A stretch of DNA of 64,000 nucleotides. It comes from Halorussus aquaticus. Its GTDB lineage: Archaea > Halobacteriota > Halobacteria > Halobacteriales > Haladaptataceae. Both the position numbers and the translations under genes were made by a program. The notes beneath the pieces are model-generated. The model was not told the DNA's origin and ran no database searches. It worked only from the letters and a program-made list of their open reading frames with translations. The stretch spans positions 620,001 through 684,000 of the forward strand of contig NZ_CP100400.1 in assembly GCF_024218795.1 (NCBI RefSeq). Reading direction: 5' to 3'. Of this stretch, positions 27,741-36,718 are shown one piece after another (positions within the stretch are counted from its first letter, which is position 1; each line of letters opens with the position of its first letter).

Positions 27741-29312
27741 ATGAATGATGATGCACAGTCTGACGAACGTACTCCCCTCCTGCGGCGTGTAGCGTCAGTT
27801 GTCGCGGTCTTCCTGCTTGTGTCGACTGCGTGTCTCACTCCGGTTCTGGGTCCTGCCAGTCCTGTTCAGCGGGCGTCAGCAACCCACGAATGCGACGGAT
27901 TGGATATGGTTGTCGCCGTGTTCTCTGCAGGGCAGATTAACGAGGACAAGTGTGGGGACAACCACGTTGACCACGTTATCGAGGACATGCAGGAGTCTGA
28001 CGCCAACCAAACCAAAACCGACATCTACTCGGCTGCGTCGGGGCAGAAGGCGCAGACACAGAACTCGCTCACGGTGATGGACAATTATTTGAACGATACA
28101 GAGTCAGTTGCGTGGATGCACGCCGAGAAAGCTATCGCCAAAGCCTACAAAAACGGGAAGTCGAAGGCTGAAGCGAAGATCGCGGCGAAAGAAGCCATCG
28201 AGGATTACTACGCTGTCAAACAACGCAACCTGATTGAGACGTGGAATGTATCGCTGACGGCAGCAGATACGTTACGTCAACGTGCAGTAATGGAGGAAAA
28301 GGTCCCTGACGACTACGTGTATACTGCAACTGAGAGCCGTGATGATGCGACGACATCAGTTGACAGTACTAACTACACATCCACACAGATTACGCTGGTT
28401 AACGAAACCTCTCACAACGTGTCTTCACTCCGGATGAACATGTCGGGGTACAGCACCCCAGCAATCGTGACTGTCTCCGGAATGACACAGAAACCTTCGT
28501 ACAACAGTCTGTACGTAGGGACTTTCGAGTCTGAAGGGAATTTTGATGGGTCTCAGGTCTATCTGCAGGGGATTGCAGTTGCCCCTCCATCGTCTGATTA
28601 CTCCCGGCTCCAATATCTGGAGTTCCAGCAATTCGAAACTCGATGGAACAAACTTGGCAGTAAGGCCTCCTCGCTCCAAAGCGAGGTTGATCCCTACGTC
28701 GATTCGACGTGGGATGCCTACCAAGAAGACCGTATCAACGCTTCTGACGTAATGTCGCGGACGACCCTGATGTTCGAGCAAGGGGTTGACGCGAAGAATT
28801 CGTCGGGGATGTATAATACGGTTGCAGGTCTCGCCGCAATGGGTCTTGAAACCCCGAATCTGAACGAATCCGGGTATATGACTGTCCAGATGGATGGTCA
28901 GACCTACGAGGGTCTCCTGCTTGCCGACAACCCTCCGAACGGGACTTGGGAGACGAATACGACGTATACTGCGTCGAATTTCTCAGGGCCAGTTAACTTG
29001 GCGACCCTCGACGGCGGTCTCAAAACCGTCGAAGGGGAGTTCGTCATTCAGAATATGACTGACAAGTCAGGTGATGAGATTCAGTCGATTCAGACTCGTG
29101 AATACGTCTACAAGACGAGTGACGCGAGCGGGTTGCTTGAGAAGATGGAGGATATGCAGACGCTCCGCATGGAGATTGAGGAGCGTGAGCCGACTGCCGG
29201 TGGGGGTTCGTCTAGTGGAACAGGTCTGGACAACGTGTCCATGAAACAGATTGGGGCGATTCTCGCCATTCTCGGCGGTCTCGCCCTCATCTCAAGTCGA
29301 GGTAAGAACTAG
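27741..29312 (+). CDS. VP4-like membrane-anchored spike protein
   Basis: A 523-aa secreted surface protein. An N-terminal signal peptide (hydrophobic SVVAVFLLVSTACL, cleavage probably near Ala47) is followed by a large ectodomain rich in Asn-X-Ser/Thr sites. A predicted coiled-coil stretch near the C-terminus, a GGGSSSGTG linker and a single membrane anchor IGAILAILGGLALIS complete it. This is the layout of the pleolipovirus spike VP4, whose members are also ~500-560 aa and diverge strongly between viruses. It would recognise the host envelope and drive fusion. Confidence 0.72.
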   Translation: MNDDAQSDERTPLLRRVASVVAVFLLVSTACLTPVLGPASPVQRASATHECDGLDMVVAVFSAGQINEDKCGDNHVDHVIEDMQESDANQTKTDIYSAASGQKAQTQNSLTVMDNYLNDTESVAWMHAEKAIAKAYKNGKSKAEAKIAAKEAIEDYYAVKQRNLIETWNVSLTAADTLRQRAVMEEKVPDDYVYTATESRDDATTSVDSTNYTSTQITLVNETSHNVSSLRMNMSGYSTPAIVTVSGMTQKPSYNSLYVGTFESEGNFDGSQVYLQGIAVAPPSSDYSRLQYLEFQQFETRWNKLGSKASSLQSEVDPYVDSTWDAYQEDRINASDVMSRTTLMFEQGVDAKNSSGMYNTVAGLAAMGLETPNLNESGYMTVQMDGQTYEGLLLADNPPNGTWETNTTYTASNFSGPVNLATLDGGLKTVEGEFVIQNMTDKSGDEIQSIQTREYVYKTSDASGLLEKMEDMQTLRMEIEEREPTAGGGSSSGTGLDNVSMKQIGAILAILGGLALISSRGKN

Positions 29313-29313
29313 A

Positions 29314-30150
29314 ATGAGTAACAACGATACAACGAAACGGTTTGCTGCCCTCATGGCAGCGCTTGCGGTAGTAGCATCGGTATTCGCAGGACCAGCAATC
29401 GCTGGAACTGTGACTGGAAACGAAGGCGTCGTCTTCCCCGACCCGGCGGACAACAGTACAGACGACCGTACTGGGATTGCAGTAGGGGTTGACGCGATGA
29501 ACGCCACGACTAACGTCACAATCGACTCTGTGACGCTGAACGGAACCACTGTCTCAACCGACTACGTGGTTGAGCAAGGGGCTGTGGCGACGATTTCGAC
29601 GTTCTCCGGGAATAACACGGATAGTATGCTGTATGTCGATATTGCTGATGTCCCGCTCTCCGGGAGTGTTGACGTGGCGTACACGGTGAACGGGACTCAG
29701 TACACGGACTCTATCAGCTACGACATTGACTCGGACGATGACGGTGTGTCGGACAGTCAGGACGAGTACCCTGACAACGCTCCGCAGACGTTCACGGAGA
29801 ATGCGTCTGACAACGAGACCGTCTCGTCTGCTTACGTTGAAGCATCGAACGGTACTTTCGACGTGACCGTGACGGCGAACGGTTCGGTTGTTGGTTCGAT
29901 GGATAATGTGCAGGTTAACAGTTCGTCCGAGCTTGTCGAAGTGAGTGTTGACGACGGTACTTACGACACGTACACCATCGAGTTCGAAGGTAACGCAACT
30001 GTTCAGTCGCACGGCCTGATTTACGAGGCGTACACCGGTTCCGGTTCCTCGTCCGGTTCGTCTAGTGGGTTCGGTCTGAGTGACGCGCAACTCGGCGGTA
30101 TCGTTGTGTTTGTCGCTGGTCTCGGGATTGTGCTTCTGAGCCGGGACTAA
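29314..30150 (+). CDS. Anchored surface protein with Asp-rich calcium-type repeat (paralogue A)
   Basis: A 278-aa protein with a signal peptide (LMAALAVVASVFAGPAIAG), a beta-rich ectodomain with many Asn-X-Thr/Ser sites, a DSDDDGVSDSQDEYPD segment typical of thrombospondin type 3 calcium loops, a Ser/Gly linker and a C-terminal anchor (VVFVAGLGIVLLS). Its C-terminal half is clearly related to the next gene. It starts one base after the spike stop. It sits between the spike and ORF6-like genes where small pleolipoviruses have no such pair, so it may be an extra spike or receptor-binding protein. Confidence 0.75.
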   Translation: MSNNDTTKRFAALMAALAVVASVFAGPAIAGTVTGNEGVVFPDPADNSTDDRTGIAVGVDAMNATTNVTIDSVTLNGTTVSTDYVVEQGAVATISTFSGNNTDSMLYVDIADVPLSGSVDVAYTVNGTQYTDSISYDIDSDDDGVSDSQDEYPDNAPQTFTENASDNETVSSAYVEASNGTFDVTVTANGSVVGSMDNVQVNSSSELVEVSVDDGTYDTYTIEFEGNATVQSHGLIYEAYTGSGSSSGSSSGFGLSDAQLGGIVVFVAGLGIVLLSRD

Positions 30151-30190
30151 CCACTGTCTAGACGCTTCTCTTTGGAGGTGACACTAACGC

Positions 30191-31315
30191 ATGTTCAACT
30201 CAAACGATAATGGAGGTGAGAACAGAACCAGACAAACGGTAGCAGTCATAATAGCAGTGCTTGTCGTCGCAAACGTAGTTACGGGGGTAACTCTCGCGAC
30301 GACAGGATGGTACACAGTGTTCAACAGCGACGGGTCAACGAACCCAGACGAACTCGTCAAATCAGGATCAGCAACCTACGACTCAACGAGTGACCGGTTC
30401 ATCGTCTCACCGGCAGGTTCGTCGTCTAACGGACGGTGGACGTACTCACAGGTCAGCAGTGACACTGTCCGTCTTAACCAAACCGTTCGAATTACCGGTG
30501 GTAACGTCAATATCATGGTGTTTGGTGATGACGCGACATCAGCAAACACTGGGTATAGTGTCGTCTTCACGGAGGGGAAAGGCACTGTCAAACTCGTTAA
30601 TGAATCGTCAGGGAATACCCTGAAATCGGCGTCGTACAGTTATGGGAAGGACTCCTACGACTCATCAATCCTGTATGATCAGGGTGATGTCACTGTTGGG
30701 ATTGATGGGCAGACTGTCCTGACGTACTCGATCTCTAACCCCTCTGCTTCCGGTTCGCTTGTTTCGTATCGTGGATGGACGGGGAGTTCCGGCGATAACG
30801 CGGTTGATAACGTTAAGATTGAGTTCCCGACCGAGGATACTGATGGAGACAGTATCTACGATCACAACGACCCTTACCCGAACGACGCGAAGACCACGTA
30901 CACGTTCACGTCTGACTCGAACGAGACGGTTGATAAGGCGTATCTGGAGGTCTCGAACGGCAGTCTGGATGCTTCGCTCTATGGAGTGAATACTACGTCC
31001 GGGGAGCGTATCAAGCTGTCAGAGACGCACGCAGACGTTGGTAATGAGACGACCCTTATGACGCTTGATGCAGTGAGCGGTTACGATGAGTACGATCTGA
31101 TGGTTCACGGTAACGCTACTGTCGAATCACATGGCCTGTTGTATGAGGCGAACAGCGGTGGAGGTGTTTCCTCGGAGACGTTCAATGATGGTATCAGTTC
31201 TGTCCTTGGCGGTCTCTCAACCGTGTTCGCCGGGTTACGGACAGGACAGATTGCCCTCGGAGTCCTAATGTCCGTTATCGGTGTCGCGCTTTGGTTCCGG
31301 GAGGGAGGTAGTTGA
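30191..31315 (+). CDS. Anchored surface protein with Asp-rich calcium-type repeat (paralogue B)
   Basis: A 374-aa protein with an N-terminal hydrophobic segment (VAVIIAVLVVANVVTGV), an extra ~170-residue beta-rich domain, then a DTDGDSIYDHNDPYPND loop and a C-terminal domain matching paralogue A (NETVDKAYLEVSNGSLD, GNATVESHGLLYEA). It ends with one or two membrane segments. The extra N-terminal domain could be carbohydrate-binding-like (concanavalin-type sandwich); this is a guess from strand patterns. The stop overlaps the next start (TGATG). Confidence 0.75.
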   Translation: MFNSNDNGGENRTRQTVAVIIAVLVVANVVTGVTLATTGWYTVFNSDGSTNPDELVKSGSATYDSTSDRFIVSPAGSSSNGRWTYSQVSSDTVRLNQTVRITGGNVNIMVFGDDATSANTGYSVVFTEGKGTVKLVNESSGNTLKSASYSYGKDSYDSSILYDQGDVTVGIDGQTVLTYSISNPSASGSLVSYRGWTGSSGDNAVDNVKIEFPTEDTDGDSIYDHNDPYPNDAKTTYTFTSDSNETVDKAYLEVSNGSLDASLYGVNTTSGERIKLSETHADVGNETTLMTLDAVSGYDEYDLMVHGNATVESHGLLYEANSGGGVSSETFNDGISSVLGGLSTVFAGLRTGQIALGVLMSVIGVALWFREGGS

Positions 31316-31494
31316 TGTTCTTCCTCCTGTCGTTCGTGTTCAGCATCCTTGACGACTTCCTGAAGCCGATCATCGCTATCGTCGCATTGGTGTTGATAGC
31401 GCAAATCGCGGGGATAGACGTTATCTCAATGGCGACCGGTGCAGTTGAATCGTTCATCGAGCAACAGGTTCAGGAGGCAATCTCGCCTCTCTGA
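31315..31494 (+). CDS. Small membrane protein
   Basis: A 59-aa protein, almost all hydrophobic in its first 40 residues (FFLLSFVFSIL, PIIAIVALVLIAQIAG), ending in a short amphipathic helix. The ATG at 31315 overlaps the upstream stop by one base, so it is translationally coupled to the surface protein. It may be a minor virion membrane component. Function unknown. Confidence 0.6.
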   Translation: MFFLLSFVFSILDDFLKPIIAIVALVLIAQIAGIDVISMATGAVESFIEQQVQEAISPL

Positions 31495-31516
31495 CGCGGT
31501 TCTTTCAGTCATAACT

Positions 31517-32245
31517 ATGCAGACAAGCAAAACGAGTATAGCGGCGCTGCTGGTCATTCTCGTAGCCACTAGTGGTATCGGTGTTGCAGGTGCGGACACG
31601 GGCAGTACCACGAGTACGCCCACGCACAACACTACGACTACGCAGACGCCCACAACAACGACCACAGACGTATCGACTACCAACCAACAATCCTCGACGA
31701 CAACGACGACAACTCCGGCTACCGGGGCTACCTCGGGACAGACCAATCAAGACTGCATCCAAGTCGTCACGAAGCAAGGAGGAACCACGACGAAACAATG
31801 CATCCCACGCCACTACCAAAAGATAGACAATTCCACGTCAGTCGTTGCTGTTGACTGGGACAGCGAAGTCGTCACAATTGTCATCGAAAGTGAGACCCCG
31901 CAACAAATCTCCATCACAGACCCGTACAGCGTTGATAAAAACAAGCAAGGAGGGGATGTGGCCTTCACTGACGAAACGTTATCTAGCGGTCGTAATGTCG
32001 TCCATATGCGGGCGACTGAGAAAAGTGGGGATAAGGAGCTTTGGATTGGAACTTCAGAGGATTTGGACTACATCTCCAACCCTGAAACGCCATTCCTCGT
32101 GAATGGCATCAAAACCGTTCATATCTACCTTAGTGGGGCGGCTGGCGGATCAAGTATCATCCTCGTCGGTTTGGCGTTCGTCGCATACAAGAGAAGGAAG
32201 ATTAAGAATGGGTGGACGAACGTTATCGAGGACTACAAGCCGTGA
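31517..32245 (+). CDS. ORF6-like secreted protein with Thr-rich stalk and C-terminal anchor
   Basis: A 242-aa protein: signal peptide (SIAALLVILVATSGIGVAGA), a ~50-residue Thr-rich stalk likely to be O-glycosylated, a small domain with two cysteines (DCIQVV, QCIPRH), and a C-terminal membrane segment followed by a basic tail (YKRRKIKNG). Position before the ORF7-like and ATPase genes matches ORF6 of pleolipoviruses, a conserved membrane-associated protein of unknown role. I chose the ATG at 31517; upstream in-frame sequence overlaps the previous gene. Confidence 0.65.
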   Translation: MQTSKTSIAALLVILVATSGIGVAGADTGSTTSTPTHNTTTTQTPTTTTTDVSTTNQQSSTTTTTTPATGATSGQTNQDCIQVVTKQGGTTTKQCIPRHYQKIDNSTSVVAVDWDSEVVTIVIESETPQQISITDPYSVDKNKQGGDVAFTDETLSSGRNVVHMRATEKSGDKELWIGTSEDLDYISNPETPFLVNGIKTVHIYLSGAAGGSSIILVGLAFVAYKRRKIKNGWTNVIEDYKP

Positions 32246-32260
32246 TTTGGTGATTTCTCT

Positions 32261-33076
32261 ATGAGTAACAACGATTCTAACGACGACTCTACGGTAGCTG
32301 AACAGACTATTGAACGACTCAAACTCGACCGTGCAAAGACACGGCTGAAAGGCATCAAAATCCTGTCTCTAACTGGTATTGCCAGTCTCACACTCATCGG
32401 TGTTGGTGGGTGGCTGTTGACCGGTCATAGTATCGAGATTGCTCCGGCGACGATGGATCAAATCAAGGTGTTTGGGGTGTCTCTCGTTGGTTTCGGGATT
32501 GTGTTCAGTCCTGCAACCATCTGGTTCGTGAAACGACTCTGGAACCCTGACCTGCAATATTTGTACGACATTAACGCGATAGACGAGGAAACGCCTGACC
32601 TATGGGTGTCGTCTCCTCAAAACGCGGAAGAATTAACCGTCCGAGAAGGCCGTCTGCATAAATTCCAAATCCACGGAAGTCCGTGCTGGGTGGGTCGGGA
32701 TTTCAATCCAGAGGACGGCGAGATTACCGGTACATGGCGTGGTGCAGCGTCCGATACTGAAATCATGAACAACGAGCAGGAGATCCGTGCGAACCGTGGT
32801 CGGAATCGTTACTGGGCGCGTGTCGGGCAAGAGTTCAGCGCGAAACTTCCCAGCATCATCGACAACATCGAAAGCCGCGTTTGGCAGAGCATTGGTAACG
32901 AGACGGTGGATCTGACCGCGCACGACAGTCGTGCTGTCCGTGACGAAATCATGAACGAGATTGACTCCCTCGAAGATGTCGAAGCACCTGATTCAGTGGA
33001 ACAAACCGGGTTTGAGGAGGCGAAATCCAGCGTCTCCCGTGGCGACATCCCTAACGAAGGGGAGGTGGACGCATGA
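32261..33076 (+). CDS. ORF7-like protein with two membrane segments
   Basis: A 271-aa protein with a charged N-terminus, two membrane segments at about 30-55 and 65-90 (IASLTLIGVGGWLLT, GVSLVGFGIVFSPATIWF), and a ~180-residue soluble domain rich in acidic residues. In pleolipoviruses an ORF7 with two spans lies directly before the VP8 ATPase, as here. The stop overlaps the next start by four bases (ATGA). It may tether the NTPase to the vesicle membrane during budding; that is inference. Confidence 0.65.
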   Translation: MSNNDSNDDSTVAEQTIERLKLDRAKTRLKGIKILSLTGIASLTLIGVGGWLLTGHSIEIAPATMDQIKVFGVSLVGFGIVFSPATIWFVKRLWNPDLQYLYDINAIDEETPDLWVSSPQNAEELTVREGRLHKFQIHGSPCWVGRDFNPEDGEITGTWRGAASDTEIMNNEQEIRANRGRNRYWARVGQEFSAKLPSIIDNIESRVWQSIGNETVDLTAHDSRAVRDEIMNEIDSLEDVEAPDSVEQTGFEEAKSSVSRGDIPNEGEVDA

Positions 33077-34101
33077 GCGACAACGCCGGATACTCGGCGG
33101 CTCAACTCCGCGAATTGCTGAAGCGTGAGGATGGCGTTGACGCGCTCGAAGAAGCCGGGTTGCTTACCGAACGGGAGGTTAACCTGTTGGATTCGTTCGT
33201 CCAGCACCACAAACCGTCTGAAGAGGCATACTACCCGGAAGACCACCCGTTGTTCCAACGTCTCCTCCGACGTGCAGTCTCACAGAATGTTCGGCAGGCT
33301 GTGGAGAGTGGGAATGTGTCGCAGATGCAGTTCGCCAGCGGTGTCGTCAACAACAGCAACGACATCTCGGGCGTACAGTTGTACGAGCGCCTACGCGAGT
33401 TCATCACGCGGACGGCGGGCGTGACAACCGTGTACGGACACATGGGTTCGGGGAAGACCGATCTCGCCCTCCTCCTTGCAGAACTCTGGAAAAGTGCGAC
33501 TGGTGGAGTTGTTGGGACTAACATCCGGAGTGCGAAGGAAGCTGACTTCGAGATTACGGACGTAGAGAAGTTGCACGACTGGATTAACGGTGACATGGAG
33601 GGCGTCGAAAAGGATACGCCCAAGCTATTCATTGGTGACGAGTTCAGTAGCCACGCTTCCGGGTATAGCCACCACCGGGCGAAGGTCGAACAAAATCTGT
33701 CTTCGACGTTGAAGCTCATGCGGAAGTCGGGGGTATCGGTGGTGATTATCGGTCACACCGGGATGGACGTTCACCCTGACGTTCGACGCCTGTCCAAGAC
33801 GGTTTGGAAGGAGAACAAGAAGTCCGCAACGGTGTATGAGACGATTGAGAACGGTGAGCCGGAAGATGAACTGTTCAGCCTGTCAGGGATTCCTGCGGCG
33901 GACTGGACCTACGACACGTTGGAAGAGACGGATTGGGATTGGTGTATCGAGGAGGAGGACGACGAACAGGACATCAAACAGCAACGTGATCGGTGGATGG
34001 CTACCGCATATGAGAGTCAGGATTTGACGCAGGCAGAGGTTGCGGATGTGTTCGACGTGAGCGAGAAGACTGTGCGGCGTGCGGTCAAATCCCATTCGTG
34101 A
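33073..34101 (+). CDS. VP8-like P-loop NTPase with C-terminal helix-turn-helix
   Basis: A 342-aa ATPase. Walker A is GHMGSGKT at 122-129 and Walker B is KLFIGDEF at 184-191, followed by a sensor-like VVIIGHTG segment near 225. The last ~30 residues form a helix-turn-helix (LTQAEVADVFDVSEKTVRRA). Pleolipoviruses encode a conserved P-loop NTPase (VP8) at the end of the structural block; its role is unproven but genome handling during assembly is a natural guess. The C-terminal DNA-binding helix supports contact with DNA. Confidence 0.75.
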   Translation: MSDNAGYSAAQLRELLKREDGVDALEEAGLLTEREVNLLDSFVQHHKPSEEAYYPEDHPLFQRLLRRAVSQNVRQAVESGNVSQMQFASGVVNNSNDISGVQLYERLREFITRTAGVTTVYGHMGSGKTDLALLLAELWKSATGGVVGTNIRSAKEADFEITDVEKLHDWINGDMEGVEKDTPKLFIGDEFSSHASGYSHHRAKVEQNLSSTLKLMRKSGVSVVIIGHTGMDVHPDVRRLSKTVWKENKKSATVYETIENGEPEDELFSLSGIPAADWTYDTLEETDWDWCIEEEDDEQDIKQQRDRWMATAYESQDLTQAEVADVFDVSEKTVRRAVKSHS

Positions 34102-34434
34102 CTGACCGGACATCCGGCATTCCTTGTTCACGGTCGTTTCAGGGTTTGTTTTCTTGGTTCTGAGTTTTCGCGTGTACGCGGGCGCGTTAAAGGGTTAACC
34201 ACGCCGCCTGTCCGATGCACGATTCTGACGAATACAGTACGTAGAACGTTTCTATACCTGTACTGGGTTTAATGGAAACGGACACTAGTTCGTCTAGACA
34301 GAGTTTTCACCGGCATTCGACGTGTTACGCGTTCTCGCTACGGTTCTCACTGATTACGTTTACGTGACTATAATTAGACGTAGAGAGGACTCCAATCCAG
34401 CAGTCAAACGAGAGCGTGTGCGTGTGAGAACCGA
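34102..34434. other. Convergent intergenic region after the structural block
   Basis: This 333-bp gap separates the end of the structural genes from a minus-strand gene. It holds a GTCTAGAC site at 34292 and A/T-rich strings near 34360. I see no gene or RNA. Confidence 0.45.
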
Positions 34435-34656
34435 TTATTCGTAGTCGTCGGATACGTCTTCAACGTCGAGAATGATTTCAGGAGCTTTCACCCGGCTCTT
34501 TTGGTAGGTGTCATGTCGAACTTGCTGGACCTCATATACGCCCCATTCTGTGTATACGATTTCTCCTTCACGTGGTAGTGGCGCGTTCTCGATCTCGACG
34601 TATCCAAGCATGTCTTCTCCGTCTTCGTAGAAGTTGACGACTGCTGTTACCGTCAT
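34435..34656 (-). CDS. Small beta-rich protein, function unknown
   Basis: A 73-aa acidic protein (AVVNFYEDGEDMLGYVEIE, VYTEWGVYEVQQVRHD). The alternating hydrophobic pattern suggests a small beta barrel like those in viral head-completion or regulatory proteins, but no family is recognised. It is divergent from the coiled-coil gene across a 71-bp promoter region. Confidence 0.6.
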   Translation of the reverse strand: MTVTAVVNFYEDGEDMLGYVEIENAPLPREGEIVYTEWGVYEVQQVRHDTYQKSRVKAPEIILDVEDVSDDYE

Positions 34657-34690
34657 ACAGTCTATGTGCCGATGGTATGGTTATGAATGT

Positions 34691-34702
34691 AACCCTTATC
34701 CC
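34691..34702 (+). promoter_or_regulatory. Element promoter box AACCCTTATCCC (copy 1)
   Basis: The box ends 25 nt before the ATG at 34728, implying a leaderless transcript. The same 12-mer at the same spacing is seen at 38233, 40943 and 42745. Confidence 0.7.
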
Positions 34703-34727
34703 TTGAGAGTCCTCGACGGGGCTGTGT

Positions 34728-35045
34728 ATGTCAACAGACATTGATAGAATCACAGAATCGACTGACAAACAATCGGTTTCCGGAGACGACCTTACAGAAG
34801 CAACGTTAGAGCGCCTGCACGAACTAGAACAGGAGAACGAGCGTCTCAGGAAGGAGAAAGAGATTGCACGTCAAAACCTGCATACGGTCGAAGATGAACG
34901 TCGAGACCTTGCCTGCGACGTTGAACTGCTTGAAGCAGAGAATCAAGCGTTGCGACGTGAGCAAGCTGAACTCGTTCGCCGGATAGTTCTTGATGAGGGG
35001 TCTGTGATGGGCTTCGTTAACGAGATAGTCGAAGGCAAGGTATGA
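34728..35045 (+). CDS. Small coiled-coil protein
   Basis: A 105-aa protein, almost entirely heptad-patterned from residue 25 to 90 (ERLHELEQENERLRKEKEI, LLEAENQALRREQAEL). It should form a parallel or antiparallel helical dimer. It starts 25 nt after an element-type promoter box, and its stop overlaps the start of a tiny membrane-protein frame. A scaffold or regulator role is possible; nothing more specific is visible. Confidence 0.7.
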   Translation: MSTDIDRITESTDKQSVSGDDLTEATLERLHELEQENERLRKEKEIARQNLHTVEDERRDLACDVELLEAENQALRREQAELVRRIVLDEGSVMGFVNEIVEGKV

Positions 35046-35128
35046 CAGGGCCAGATATTGCGTTTGTCTTATTCTCGTTTCTGCTGATGGGGTTGTCGAT
35101 GTGGACGTTCAGCCGGTTATTCTCCTAA
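35042..35128 (+). CDS. Tiny membrane peptide (28 aa)
   Basis: The ATG overlaps the stop of the coiled-coil gene (ATGA). The frame encodes one hydrophobic segment (IAFVLFSFLLMGLSMW) and stops at 35128. The coupling and clear membrane segment make chance less likely. Possible roles include anchoring the coiled-coil partner or a holin-like activity. Confidence 0.45.
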   Translation: MTGPDIAFVLFSFLLMGLSMWTFSRLFS

Positions 35129-35147
35129 CCAAGTCCTACTATACAGG

Positions 35148-35378
35148 CTATTCTTCGCCTGCTAGTTCCCATAAGAGAGTATTCCCAACTCGGGTCGACT
35201 CAACACAGTCACGCTCACGAAGACCCACAAGTTTATCGTGTGCTGTTGTCCGGTGACAGTCTAGACGGTCAGCTATCTCGGAGGTCCCCAAACGTGTTCC
35301 TCGCAGCAGATTCAGAATCTCATCGTCACTGTAAACCTCCTCGTACTTCCCCGTCGATTCATTCCGTGAACGCGCCAT
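35148..35378 (-). CDS. Small winged-helix transcription regulator
   Basis: A 76-aa DNA-binding protein; the helix-turn-helix is TSEIADRLDCHRTTAHDKLVGL, shown here only by its ends TSEIADRLD and HRTTAHDKL. This is the MarR/ArsR-like type common in haloarchaea. It is divergent from the methyltransferase gene, and the palindrome between them is a natural operator, so it may control the restriction-modification genes. Confidence 0.75.
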   Translation of the reverse strand: MARSRNESTGKYEEVYSDDEILNLLRGTRLGTSEIADRLDCHRTTAHDKLVGLRERDCVESTRVGNTLLWELAGEE

Positions 35379-35428
35379 TCCGCTTACCTAGCTGTTCGAA
35401 ATCGTCATACATAGTCCTAACTCTCCAA

Positions 35429-35502
35429 CGTAGGATGGTGAACATTTATAAATCAGCTCTGCAAGACGTAGACTGACGGCCATCCTACGCGACGTAGGAT
35501 GG
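35429..35502 (+). promoter_or_regulatory. Methyltransferase promoter and palindromic operator
   Basis: A perfect 10-bp inverted repeat (CCATCCTACG, 3-bp spacer, CGTAGGATGG) lies at 35480-35502. A third half-site CGTAGGATGG lies at 35429-35438, just before a TTTATAAA box at 35445-35452. The right arm contains the first possible ATG (35499). A protein bound here would block transcription and cover the start codon. Confidence 0.75.
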
Positions 35503-36716
35503 ATAGAAAACGATACAATCAGGTAGCCCCGGAAATCATGACATCAACAAGCGGCCAAACCACGGAACCTATTGAATCAACTATGGACGGAAATACTGAG
35601 ATAACAAGTCTTCTACCTGATTCGGAGGCGTACTACGAAACGTCGGACGGTGCTGCTTTCCAAGGGGACAGCAAGGAGCTTCTCGATGAACTCCCCGAGA
35701 ACAGCATTGATCTTGTCGTCACTTCCCCGCCCTTCGGACTTCGCAAGAAGAAGGAGTACGGCAACGAAGACCCCGAGGACTACAATGAATGGTTCATGGA
35801 GTTCGTGGACAAAGTGTACCGCGTTCTCACCGAGGACGGGAGCTTTGTCGTTGATATTGGCGGAGGATGGGAGAAAGGGAAGCCCGTTCGGTCGCTCTAC
35901 CACTTCGAACTCCTGACACAGATCGCGGGCGACGAGGGGCCTTTCAATCTCGCACAAGACTTCTACTGGTACAACCCAGCGAAACTCCCGACGCCCGCAC
36001 AATGGGTCACAATTGAACGCATTCGGGTGAAGGACGCCGTGAATCACGTTTGGTGGTTCTCCAAGTCCGAACGCCCCGAGGCGGACAATCGGCGTGTCCT
36101 CAAGGAGTACAGCGATTCACAGAAGAAGCTGATGGACGAGGGCTACCGTGACAAGAAACGTCCGTCCGGACACGACATCAGCGACACGTTCGATGACCCG
36201 GAGGACGCAGACGGTGCAATCCGTCCGAATTTCTGGGATTCAGTTAACAGTAGCGACTATGCCCCTGAGTTCGTGGAGATTCTAGAAGACGCAGACATCT
36301 CGCAAGAACTCATTGACGTTGCAGCCGAAAATGACGTTCTCGATGAGCTAGTTGAGAGTATCCTGTCACAATACGTTGATGATAATGTGCTGGAACTTGC
36401 GAATACTGCGTCGAACACGCACTACCTCAACGCCTGCAAGGAAACCGGCTTGGACCCACATCCCGCTCGCTTCCCCCGTCAACTCCCCGAGTTCTTCATC
36501 AAGTTCCTTACACAGCCGGACGATACCGTCCTAGACATCTTTGCAGGGTCGAACATGACTGGCCGTGTTGCTCAGGACCTTGAACGAAAGTGGTTGGCGT
36601 TCGAGTACCAGAAGAAGTACCTCCGAACGTCGAAGTTGCGGTTCATGAAGATGGAAGAAATTACGAAGCCGGATGCCCAGCAGGACTGGGATGAGGTCGT
36701 GGAACTGATGGACTAA
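35499..36716 (+). CDS. DNA methyltransferase, beta class (probable N4-cytosine)
   Basis: A 405-aa DNA methyltransferase. The catalytic motif IV TSPPF is at residues 75-79 and the AdoMet-binding motif I DIFAGSNMTG is near the C-terminus at 346-355; this order defines the beta class, and SPP followed by an aromatic residue suits N4-cytosine (N6-adenine is not excluded). An ATG at 35538 would remove 13 residues and avoid the operator, so it may be the true start. The stop is 2 bp from the stop of the convergent endonuclease gene. It should protect DNA from that partner. Confidence 0.88.
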   Translation: MDRKRYNQVAPEIMTSTSGQTTEPIESTMDGNTEITSLLPDSEAYYETSDGAAFQGDSKELLDELPENSIDLVVTSPPFGLRKKKEYGNEDPEDYNEWFMEFVDKVYRVLTEDGSFVVDIGGGWEKGKPVRSLYHFELLTQIAGDEGPFNLAQDFYWYNPAKLPTPAQWVTIERIRVKDAVNHVWWFSKSERPEADNRRVLKEYSDSQKKLMDEGYRDKKRPSGHDISDTFDDPEDADGAIRPNFWDSVNSSDYAPEFVEILEDADISQELIDVAAENDVLDELVESILSQYVDDNVLELANTASNTHYLNACKETGLDPHPARFPRQLPEFFIKFLTQPDDTVLDIFAGSNMTGRVAQDLERKWLAFEYQKKYLRTSKLRFMKMEEITKPDAQQDWDEVVELMD

Positions 36717-36718
36717 CG

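Noticed and set aside
35480..35502. Palindrome as a rho-independent-style terminator of the upstream genes
   Set aside because: It has no T-run, overlaps a start codon and has an extra half-site before the TATA box, so an operator is more likely.
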